A stretch of 5,888 bases of DNA, from NCBI GenBank assembly GCA_902766655.1, contig CACXEL010000411.1, positions 1-5,888 of the forward strand, written 5' to 3'. Below are positions 1 to 5,888 of this stretch, piece after piece. The DNA is from an uncultured Lachnospiraceae bacterium (lineage in GTDB: Bacteria; Bacillota; Clostridia; Lachnospirales; Lachnospiraceae). The position numbers were made by a program, and so were the translations under genes. Within the stretch, counting starts at the first letter, position 1; the number at the start of each line of letters is the position of its first letter. The notes below the pieces were generated by a model. It was not told the DNA's origin. It saw only the letters and a program-made list of their open reading frames with translations, and ran no database searches.

Positions 1-54
1 CCGCGCGTATCGGAGTACCCCCTGTTGATAGAGGTCCATCTCCCGGGACAGGGC
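1..54 (-). other. In-frame continuation of the TIR gene beyond its stop codon (possible interrupted 3' part)
   Basis: The bases after the TAA at 57-55 stay open in the same frame for 18 codons to the window edge and read ALSREMDLYQQGVLRYAR. In TIR-WD40 type relatives as I remember them, RPYVPEAE is followed by one residue (such as K or Y) and then an 'ALxxALxxYQ' stretch. The sequence here fits that pattern with the stop standing in for the single residue. It is therefore probably the start of the former C-terminal part of the same protein. The stretch is short, so chance openness alone proves nothing; the resemblance is the argument. Confidence 0.5.
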
Positions 55-849
55 TTATTCCGCCTCCGGCACATAGGGGCGATCCCGGCCCTCGCCGGGC
101 AGGGCCTGCAGCGCATATTCCAGTGCCCCGTTGTAATCTCCCTCGCGGTAGGCCTGCTCCGAAAGAGCGGCAAGGGTCTGAGATTCGCTGATGAGCGCGC
201 GGGTAAGCTGGGCGCGGATCTCCGCGTTTCGGTTGAGGAGCATGCCGATAAAGACTGCCGCCACCAGGGCGCAGGCTCCGAGGGCAGCGGCCGCCCGCTG
301 TCGCCGGAACCGCAGTTCACGGCGGTAGAGCGAGTCAAAAGGACAGCCGATCAGGGCGGCAAGGATACGCAGGCTTTCGACGCGGAAAAGCCGGCGGCGC
401 GTGCGTTCATTTTCAGCGACGATATTGGCGGCCAGCGGTTCGATCTCTTCCAGCAGATCGCCGTCCGGGGAGCGCCGCTCCGTCAGAAGAGGCGAAAATG
501 CGGTCTCCGGCGTGCCGTCGGCCAGGACAGCCAGCACATGATCCCGGTCGTGGTGCTCCAAAAAGTAGCGGATCTCGCGCTGCACCCAAGGAGATTGCAC
601 GCTGTCAGGCGTGCAGATCACGATCAGGAAGGCAGAGCGGTCCAGCGCCTCACGGATATTTTCACTCAGATTGCTGGCGATGGGCAGCTCGTCCTGGTCC
701 CGGAATACAAGGCCCAGCTTTTTCTTCCCGTCTTTTCGCAGATCCTTGGGGATCACATAGTGCTCGATCCTCTTGTGCAGCCTTTTGGCCGTCCAGATGT
801 CCAGCGGGCGGTGGCGATAACTGATAAAGGCGATATAGTTCCTCTCCAT
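55..849 (-). CDS. TIR-domain membrane-anchored protein, probably truncated by a stop codon
   Basis: The 264-residue product opens with YIAFISYRH, the first strand and box 1 of a TIR domain of the kind found in clostridial TIR-WD40 proteins. Further TIR landmarks are GLVFRDQDELP (residues 46-56), LIVICTP (75-81) and SPWVQREI (86-93). In the last, Glu92 in the W-x-x-x-E arrangement is the candidate catalytic glutamate of NAD-cleaving TIR domains. The TIR region runs to about 165. A hydrophobic segment at about 185-205 is a likely single membrane helix, putting the TIR domain in the cytoplasm. Residues 210-264 are helical and resemble the linker that precedes the long C-terminal region in relatives. 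The ATG at 849-847 sits 7 bases after GGGGAGGG (864-857), only 15 bases behind the channel gene, so co-translation is likely. NAD hydrolysis is inferred from the fold. The protein ends at TAA 57-55, shorter than its relatives; whether it is functional as a short form is unknown. Confidence 0.85.
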   Translation of the reverse strand: MERNYIAFISYRHRPLDIWTAKRLHKRIEHYVIPKDLRKDGKKKLGLVFRDQDELPIASNLSENIREALDRSAFLIVICTPDSVQSPWVQREIRYFLEHHDRDHVLAVLADGTPETAFSPLLTERRSPDGDLLEEIEPLAANIVAENERTRRRLFRVESLRILAALIGCPFDSLYRRELRFRRQRAAAALGACALVAAVFIGMLLNRNAEIRAQLTRALISESQTLAALSEQAYREGDYNGALEYALQALPGEGRDRPYVPEAE

Positions 850-856
850 GCCTGCA

Positions 857-864
857 CCCTCCCC
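857..864 (-). promoter_or_regulatory. Ribosome binding site of the TIR gene
   Basis: GGGGAGGG on the minus strand is 7 bases before ATG 849-847 and fills most of the 15-base gap after the channel gene's TGA. There is no room for a promoter or terminator here, so the TIR gene is on the channel transcript. Confidence 0.6.
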
Positions 865-2385
865 TCACTTCAGGAGCCTGCCCAGCATCTGCCAGGCGTA
901 GTCGTCCTTCTGCCGGGCCTCCTCCGAGAGCTCCCAGTACGGAAGCAGACTCGGGTGAAGCCGCGCACTGTCATCCCGCGCAGGAGCATAGCGCCAGTTA
1001 TAATATAGGTAGAAACGCAGCCAGCGGCGATGCTCTGTCTCACGCAGCCGTTCCCGGGTCTGCGCGTCCGCAGCCTCGAAGCGGGCATAGGCGAGGCGGC
1101 AGCGCTCTTCCGGATCTTCCGGTGCATCCTCACCCAGCAGGATCCGGACCTTGGTTCCAATGTGGTCCGCCGCCGCGATGTTGGAGGCGCGCAGGAAAGG
1201 CCCAAGCTCCCGCCAGCTGCGCTTGTTCGCGGCGCTCTCGTTATAGATTTCGTTGAGCAGCATGGCCCACCGGTCCAGCTCGTCCTGCATGACGATCTCG
1301 GGGCGCAGCGTGTCGGCCAGATTTCCGAAGGAGCACAGCCCTTCCACCGGTGTGCGCAGGTGCAGATGGATCTGACCGGGACAGACGAAAAAGCTGCGCA
1401 GCGTTTCATAGACGCGCAGATTTTCGCTGTCCTCCTCCGCGCAGAGGATCACCCGGTCGGCGCGGCGCAGGAGTTCATTTTCCTCGCCGAAAAAGCCGCT
1501 GTGAAAGGTCAGGCGGTCGCTGTCCTCTCCGCCCGCCAGGGAACTTACCAACTCGCGGTGAAGCCGGGCGAAGTTCTCCCCGAAGGAGAAGCAATGATAG
1601 TGGATCCTCCGCTCCGCGGGATAGACATTGATCAGAAGCGCGCGCGCAAGGAGGGCTTCGGCTGTGCGGCCGGAGCCTATGAAGACGACGGTGTTCTCAT
1701 TTTCGCCCAGCGGTTGGTCCTGCCAGTAGCGGCGAGCTTCCGCGTCCGCAAGGTTAAAAAAGCAGAGCGTCTCGGGTGTCTCGTCAGCGGGAAGCTCCGC
1801 CATGCAATAGCTTCGGTATCCCTGCTGAGCACTTTTCAGAGCGCGGGTCCGGTTGCTCCAGGGATCCGCGTCCAGATAGAAGAATACGATGCCCTCGCGC
1901 CCTCCGCGCAGACGCCCGAGGCGTTCACAGCCCGCGTTCAAACGGACTGCATAGCCCGGCGCGTCCTCTGCCGCCGCCGGAAAAATCAACAGCGCATCCC
2001 GGTCCCGTTGATGCAGGGTCTCGCCCAGAGTGCAGGAGGCTTCATTGCCGTCCGCAAAGACATACCAGGTCTTCCTCCGGCCAAGCCGCAGGCGCAGCAG
2101 CGGGACCAGCTCTCCGTTGATCAGCCGCAGGACCAGTGCGATCAGCGCGGCAAGGATGCCTACGCTGCACAGCGCGAAAATGAGACCCAGCAGCCGCCCC
2201 ATGGCCGTGATCGGCGTCAGGTCGCCGTAACCCACCGTAGTCATGGTGACAAGCGAGAACCACAGCGCGTCCCCTATACTGCGGATGGAGGCGTCCGGGT
2301 TCTGTGATTCCACAGCCAGCAGGAGCAGGACCAGCACCGCATAGGCGGCAAGGGCTGCCAGCAGGATTTTTACTGTTTTTTTCAC
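865..2385 (-). CDS. Two-TM potassium channel with Rossmann-like domains and C-terminal RyR domain
   Basis: The 506-residue protein has membrane helices at about 5-25 and 63-88 flanking a pore loop with TMTTVGYGDLTP (47-58), the classic K+ selectivity filter (Ion_trans_2 family). The cytoplasmic part begins with two Rossmann-like segments resembling TrkA_N/RCK gating domains. The first (about 105-210) lacks a clear GxGxxG. The second (about 230-345) has VVFIGSGRTAEALL, with the last glycine replaced. Next comes a helical region ending in FLRASNIAAADHIGTKVR (397-413), typical of the segment before bacterial RyR domains. The RyR domain follows at about 444-504 with ETEHRRW, YAPARDD and LHPSLLPYWEL. 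It probably forms a ligand-gated K+ channel in the cell membrane. The GTG start at 2385 overlaps the previous gene's TGA (GTGA) and lies 5 bases after GAGGGGAGGG, indicating translational coupling. The activating ligand cannot be read from the sequence. Confidence 0.9.
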   Translation of the reverse strand: MKKTVKILLAALAAYAVLVLLLLAVESQNPDASIRSIGDALWFSLVTMTTVGYGDLTPITAMGRLLGLIFALCSVGILAALIALVLRLINGELVPLLRLRLGRRKTWYVFADGNEASCTLGETLHQRDRDALLIFPAAAEDAPGYAVRLNAGCERLGRLRGGREGIVFFYLDADPWSNRTRALKSAQQGYRSYCMAELPADETPETLCFFNLADAEARRYWQDQPLGENENTVVFIGSGRTAEALLARALLINVYPAERRIHYHCFSFGENFARLHRELVSSLAGGEDSDRLTFHSGFFGEENELLRRADRVILCAEEDSENLRVYETLRSFFVCPGQIHLHLRTPVEGLCSFGNLADTLRPEIVMQDELDRWAMLLNEIYNESAANKRSWRELGPFLRASNIAAADHIGTKVRILLGEDAPEDPEERCRLAYARFEAADAQTRERLRETEHRRWLRFYLYYNWRYAPARDDSARLHPSLLPYWELSEEARQKDDYAWQMLGRLLK

Positions 2386-4253
2386 GGCTTCCCTCCCCTC
2401 TCCTCTGCGGCCAGGAGCCGCGGTAAAGCCAACACATTGTTGATGTCGAGCTGTTTATAGTTCTTCTCTTCTCCGGTCTGAAGTCTTTCGCATTCTGAAA
2501 GCTCGTCCAGCTCCTCCCAGGGAACCAGGCAGGCATGCAGACGTTTCTTTGCGTCCTTGGTGGCGCGGATCTTACAGGGGACACCCTCCACGCGGCATTT
2601 CTTCACGACTTTGAGATTGGCTTCAAACTGGTCCCGGCTCATGGGCGCATAGCCCATGGCAAAGTGGAAGGCGTTCCAGCGCAGATGCTCACTCTCGCCC
2701 AGATTCTGCCGCAAGGGATCTTCCGGCCTCCACGCTCCGGAAAGCAGCTCCTCGCGGCTCATGTGCGCCATGCGAAGAAAGGCGGGGGCAAAATCTGCCG
2801 AAGCCCGCGAAGACATCTTGGAGAAGCTGTCGCAGGCCACCCATTTTTCCCAATCGCTGCGCGCGCTGGTGTCGTAGACGGCGTTCAGCAGAATCGCACG
2901 GCGGTCGGCCTTCTCCGCAGAGAGGAAATCGCGGGAATAGATCTTCTTCACCTGGATGGGGCTGCCCACGTGGGCCTGATAGCGTACGCCCTTCTCCCCG
3001 CACTGGAGCACACAGAGGTTCTCTCTGCCGCGCCGCTGGAGATAGAGCATGAGATTGTCGGCAATCTCGCGGTTCCTCTCATCGCCGCCCGTGCATACGG
3101 CGATGAGCTTGAGTGTGGAAATATGGCTTTCCAGGTAATCGTAGAACACCCGGCTGCGGCCGTCGGCTGAGAAGCTCTCGATCTCATAGCGCCGGAAGAG
3201 CTCAGGGCAGTCGGCCAGCAGCATGCCGCTTTCATCCTCAAAGGAGGGGGAGAAGACCGCCGCGTGAAAATGACTCCCGGCAAACTGGCCGTTCATCACC
3301 AGCTGGCGCAGCACAGCTTGCCCATGCCGGCCAAAACCGATGATCGCGCAGGAAAAGTCCTCCCTGGCGCGCCCGTCCTCCCCAAAGCGGATCTGCTCCC
3401 AGGGCGGGCAAAGGCGGATCATAGCACGGGCAGTGAGCGCGGCGGGATCAAAGACGTTGACGTAGCCGAAGCCGTACTTTTCTTCCGATACCTGGAGCAT
3501 CGGGGCGATGATATCCTCCGCACCCGGAAGCGTCACCTGGGTCTTTTCTGCCGGCACGCCTTCCTTTTCCAGCACGTCGCGCAGGCGTAGCGCGTAAAAA
3601 AGATCCTGATCGACATTATCGTCCAGGGCATAGACTGTGATCCTGCGCCGGGACAGGCGGAGCCTGCGCATGACAGAGGGCCGGGATTCCACAGCTGCGG
3701 GCCCGGTCAGCACCGACATCCCCATGTTGTTCAGGTCACTCACGCGGGCACTGTCTGCATTTTCAGCGACAAAGACCACGGCGGTCCCGCCCGCCTCGCT
3801 GCACTCCCGTCCCAGGGAAATGCTGTTCTCATTGATGCCGTAGATCAGCGTCAGATCGCCCCGGAGGGAGAGCAGAAGCCGCAGGTGCCGCAGCGTCTCC
3901 GCACCGAGGGAGAGCATGGCGGCGCTCGCGATGGAATAGAAGGCCATCAGGTGGATCAGCCAGAACAGTATCCGCCCCAGCTGGAAGGAAACCAGGCGGG
4001 AGGAGGCGATGGCAGACAATTCGTTCACTCCGACAAACATGCGGATCACAGCGATGGGCGTGCGGATCACACTGAGCAGCAGATCCTTCGTCGTCTCCGC
4101 GAATCCGAAGCCATAGAAAATCAGACCGCCGACGACGGCCGTGAGCATACAGATCGTCGTAAGCCGCGCGGAATAGGCGGGCTTGAGCGAGAGATTCAGC
4201 ACCATGGCAAGCAGCAGCGCCGCAGATAAAATTAAAATGGAAACACTCAGCAT
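2382..4253 (-). CDS. Membrane protein with two TrkA_N-type Rossmann domains and C-terminal RyR domain
   Basis: The 623-residue product has hydrophobic segments at about 2-21, 32-52 and 93-115, with an amphipathic stretch (60-75) between the second and third; no TVGYGD-type filter is present. The first Rossmann-like domain starts at DLTLIYGINENS (133-144). A better-preserved one starts at CAIIGFGRHGQAVLR (302-316), an intact GxGxxG. A helical linker with AILLNAVY (453-460) aligns with AMLLNEIY of the channel protein downstream. The C-terminal RyR domain (about 517-614) shows ESEHLRW and LHACLVPWEEL, separated by an insert of roughly 25 extra residues. The shared plan marks the two proteins as paralogues; this one is likely a sensor or accessory subunit of the channel. 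I chose ATG 4253-4251 because AGGGAGGTG (4268-4260) stands 6 bases ahead. A GTG at 4262 would overlap that site and add only three residues. The stop overlaps the channel start. Confidence 0.88.
   Translation of the reverse strand: MLSVSILILSAALLLAMVLNLSLKPAYSARLTTICMLTAVVGGLIFYGFGFAETTKDLLLSVIRTPIAVIRMFVGVNELSAIASSRLVSFQLGRILFWLIHLMAFYSIASAAMLSLGAETLRHLRLLLSLRGDLTLIYGINENSISLGRECSEAGGTAVVFVAENADSARVSDLNNMGMSVLTGPAAVESRPSVMRRLRLSRRRITVYALDDNVDQDLFYALRLRDVLEKEGVPAEKTQVTLPGAEDIIAPMLQVSEEKYGFGYVNVFDPAALTARAMIRLCPPWEQIRFGEDGRAREDFSCAIIGFGRHGQAVLRQLVMNGQFAGSHFHAAVFSPSFEDESGMLLADCPELFRRYEIESFSADGRSRVFYDYLESHISTLKLIAVCTGGDERNREIADNLMLYLQRRGRENLCVLQCGEKGVRYQAHVGSPIQVKKIYSRDFLSAEKADRRAILLNAVYDTSARSDWEKWVACDSFSKMSSRASADFAPAFLRMAHMSREELLSGAWRPEDPLRQNLGESEHLRWNAFHFAMGYAPMSRDQFEANLKVVKKCRVEGVPCKIRATKDAKKRLHACLVPWEELDELSECERLQTGEEKNYKQLDINNVLALPRLLAAEERGGKP
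2391..2400 (-). promoter_or_regulatory. Ribosome binding site of the K+ channel gene, inside the preceding gene
   Basis: GAGGGGAGGG on the minus strand lies 5 bases before the GTG at 2385-2383, within the last codons of the upstream RyR gene. Together with the GTGA stop/start overlap it supports coupled translation and roughly matched amounts of the two membrane proteins. Confidence 0.65.
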
Positions 4254-4259
4254 TTCAAG

Positions 4260-4268
4260 CACCTCCCT
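4260..4268 (-). promoter_or_regulatory. Ribosome binding site that decides the start of the 623-residue RyR protein
   Basis: On the minus strand AGGGAGGTG stands 6 bases before ATG 4253-4251, which is ideal spacing. The alternative GTG start at 4262-4260 lies inside this motif, so the ATG is the better start. Confidence 0.75.
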
Positions 4269-4315
4269 GAGAGCGAATGTCCAATATTATTTACCCCCTT
4301 ACGCCTGAATGCGCC

Positions 4316-4344
4316 CCTCCCGTCATGGCTCGATGACAGGGAGG
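4316..4344 (-). other. Hairpin spanning the stop codon of the HTH gene
   Basis: Positions 4316-4326 (CCTCCCGTCAT) pair with 4333-4344 (ATGACAGGGAGG) to give an 11-base-pair stem with one unpaired A at 4338 and a 6-base loop. The stem includes the TGA at 4325-4323. In the minus-strand transcript no U-run follows it, so it is not a standard intrinsic terminator. It could pause transcription, protect the upstream mRNA end or reduce read-through between the HTH gene and the RyR/TIR genes, or it could be chance in G+C-rich sequence. Confidence 0.5.
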
Positions 4345-5888
4345 ACCATGTTTTCGATCGCGGCGCGCATTTTGGGGTGACGAATGACAAAGTGAATGAC
4401 CGGAGATTTGTTTTTCGTGATGATGACCCACTCGTTCTCAAGGATCGTGATCTGTATATTCCGGAACGGGATATCCTTGTCCTGTGTGCAGGAATAGCCG
4501 GGATGCTCATTCGCAAACCCGACACACAGTGTCAGATACTCCCGGTATTCCTCATAGCTCAGACGGATATCGCCGGAATAGAACATGCCGGCAAGGGACA
4601 GGCCCATGGGATAGCGGCTGAACTCCTCCTCGCTTATCTCAGGCAGCACATCGAAAATCCTGCTGTGCTCCAATATGGCATCTGTTCGTTTTCTCTCAGA
4701 ATATAAATAGTTCAGGATCGCGGTCCGTTCCGCGGAGGGTATCTTATTTCTTTCCAGAATACGCCGCGCCAGATCGTCGGAGAGTGTGTAGATCGGGAGC
4801 GACGAGAGGATCGACCGGCGCGCCCCAGTCTCGGCTTCGCCTGTCTTGAGGAACTGGACGAAGGCAGCCCGTCTGTCCTGACCGTAAATATCCATGAGCG
4901 GCGAGCTGCGTTTCAGGAGCTGCCCGGCCATTTTCTGATACTGGTTCACGTCGGCCTTTCGATTGGTGAGATACATCCGTCCGTCGCTGATATGCCCGGT
5001 GATACAGTCGCCCTGCAGGGCGGCGGCGCCCGATACCCACAGCATATGCCGAAACGCGTTGTTCTGCATACCCGGAAGGTAATAGGGCGAGATTTGGCCG
5101 GTCATATACATGGGGATGTAGCTTTCCAGCCCCAGCATCATCTCATGGAAGGGCCGGTCCACATGGTGGATCATGTTCAGCCGCAGGCCCTTTTTCAGCA
5201 TCATGGCTATGCCGAACATCCACTTTTTGGGAAAGTCCGGATCCTGCGACATCTCCGACATCGGCAGATCACTGTACATGGTGACCGGACTGTCCGAGCG
5301 GGAGAGCACCGTCATTTTGAGAAAATCCAGCTGCGCCTCCATAAGCTCTTTCAGTCCTGTGTAAAAGCGGGAAGCCGGGAGCTGAAGCGGCGCGGAAGGT
5401 GTTTTCATTTCATCAAAATGAATGACGCGGATATACTCCTCCAGATCAAAGTCATCCACCTTCTGGAGAAAGGTACCGATTCCTCCGCTGCTCTGGGCGG
5501 TGTCGCTTGCGCACAGATATTGCACAACTGCCCGCGCGTATTCTTCGTTCCTGGCGTCGCTTGCCAAAGAGCTCCCGATCAGGCTGCGCAGAAGCTCCCG
5601 CTCCGCGTCACTGCGGCAGCGCCGGACGATAAAAAAGCCCACGCTCTCCGCAAACTCGGCGGCATCCCGCGGCATCCGCTGCCCGGACCGGATGCGGGAA
5701 AGATAGGAGGCGTCGTAATTCAGGTATCGGGCAAGATCGTTGCCGCCAATGGCAAAAGCGTCCAGCAATTCGTTCAGATTCCTCCGGAATCTTTCTTTAT
5801 CAACGGCGTCTTCCGCCTTCCGGCAGGCGCGAAAGCTTTGCTCAAGCTCAGCCTTGCCGAGATCCGTCAGGCCACGAGCCTCAGCAAG
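4323..5888 (-). CDS. Large helix-turn-helix protein, 5' end outside window
   Basis: The frame is open from the window edge for 521 residues to TGA at 4325-4323. A helix-turn-helix of Xre/Cro type lies at about residues 34-73 counted from the edge: FRRNLNELLDAF, then DLARYLNYDASYLSRIRSGQRMP. After a helical stretch comes a long conserved-looking region with WMFGIAMMLKKGLRLNMIHH and MMLGLESYIPMYMTGQISPYYL (about 223-271), and a C-terminal part with FRNIQITILENEWVIITKNK and FVIRHPKMRAAIENMVLPVIEP. I recognise this as a large HTH protein type frequent in Firmicutes, whose function and ligand I do not know. Relatives as I recall them carry a second HTH nearer the N-terminus, which would lie beyond 5888. 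The only in-window start candidate, TTG at 5768, would cut into the first helix of the HTH and has its GGAGG 12 bases away. It may regulate the genes downstream, but that rests on position only. Confidence 0.8.
   Translation of the reverse strand, partial: LAEARGLTDLGKAELEQSFRACRKAEDAVDKERFRRNLNELLDAFAIGGNDLARYLNYDASYLSRIRSGQRMPRDAAEFAESVGFFIVRRCRSDAERELLRSLIGSSLASDARNEEYARAVVQYLCASDTAQSSGGIGTFLQKVDDFDLEEYIRVIHFDEMKTPSAPLQLPASRFYTGLKELMEAQLDFLKMTVLSRSDSPVTMYSDLPMSEMSQDPDFPKKWMFGIAMMLKKGLRLNMIHHVDRPFHEMMLGLESYIPMYMTGQISPYYLPGMQNNAFRHMLWVSGAAALQGDCITGHISDGRMYLTNRKADVNQYQKMAGQLLKRSSPLMDIYGQDRRAAFVQFLKTGEAETGARRSILSSLPIYTLSDDLARRILERNKIPSAERTAILNYLYSERKRTDAILEHSRIFDVLPEISEEEFSRYPMGLSLAGMFYSGDIRLSYEEYREYLTLCVGFANEHPGYSCTQDKDIPFRNIQITILENEWVIITKNKSPVIHFVIRHPKMRAAIENMVLPVIEP

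Noticed and set aside
25..1008. Long plus-strand open frame (327 codons) opposite the TIR gene
   Set aside because: It has no recognisable domain and no ribosome binding site. It lies opposite a clear TIR gene and the end of the channel gene, and long antisense frames are expected in G+C-rich coding sequence.
1030..2307. Long plus-strand open frame (425 codons) opposite the K+ channel gene
   Set aside because: The other strand carries an unmistakable TVGYGD channel and RyR domain; the antisense translation has no family resemblance.
4284..4295. AT-rich patch with a TAATAT that could be a -10 promoter element before the 623-residue protein
   Set aside because: No -35 element resembling TTGACA is found 16-18 bases upstream, so a promoter cannot be supported, though an internal promoter here is possible.
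4254..4345. Intrinsic terminator between the HTH gene and the RyR gene
   Set aside because: The stem at 4316-4344 is not followed by a U-run on the minus-strand transcript; the bases after it are G-rich.
4247..4525. Small minus-strand frame of 92 codons bridging the gap between the HTH gene and the RyR gene
   Set aside because: Most of it is an alternative frame of the HTH gene's 3' end. It has low-complexity Ser/Arg-rich translation and no domain, so it reads as a shadow.
5766..5768. TTG as the start codon of the HTH gene
   Set aside because: The frame is open to the window edge. The residues just upstream (FRRNLNEL) complete the first helix of the HTH, and the nearest GGAGG is 12 bases away. 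The gene is more likely cut by the window.

Overview
The window is about 60% G+C. All four genes it carries lie on the minus strand and read from high to low coordinates. The strong GGGAGG-type ribosome binding sites, and close resemblance to protein families I know from gut Clostridia (Lachnospiraceae and Oscillospiraceae types), suggest a high-G+C Firmicute. This assignment is an inference from protein style, not from a marker gene.

Layout in transcription order: (1) 5888-4323, the 3' part of a large helix-turn-helix protein with a long C-terminal domain of unknown function; its start lies outside the window. (2) After a 69-base gap with a strong ribosome binding site, 4253-2382, a 623-residue membrane protein with about three N-terminal membrane segments, two Rossmann-like (TrkA_N/RCK-type) domains and a C-terminal RyR (ryanodine-receptor repeat) domain. 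(3) Overlapping it by four bases (GTGA), 2385-865, a 506-residue protein with the same cytoplasmic plan behind a two-helix potassium-channel pore carrying the TVGYGD selectivity filter. (4) After 15 bases, 849-55, a TIR-domain protein with a single membrane segment. Its frame is closed by TAA at 57-55, just where related proteins carry on into a long C-terminal (often WD40-repeat) region. The same frame continues past the stop to the window edge with family-like sequence.

Genes 2-4 look like one translationally coupled operon, and gene 1 probably belongs to the same transcript. The central observation is a TIR domain (a fold known for NAD+ cleavage and cyclic ADP-ribose-type signals) beside two membrane proteins that pair RyR domains with Rossmann sensor domains, one of them a K+ channel. 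A reasonable hypothesis is a ligand-gated ion-flux system, perhaps a defence or stress module, in which a TIR-made or NAD-derived nucleotide is read by the Rossmann/RyR parts and opens the channel. The architecture is visible in the sequence; the signalling link is inference.

I saw no RNA genes, CRISPR arrays, insertion sequences or attachment sites. The only non-coding stretch of note is the 69-base gap at 4254-4322, which has a hairpin at its edge, an AT-rich patch and a ribosome binding site.
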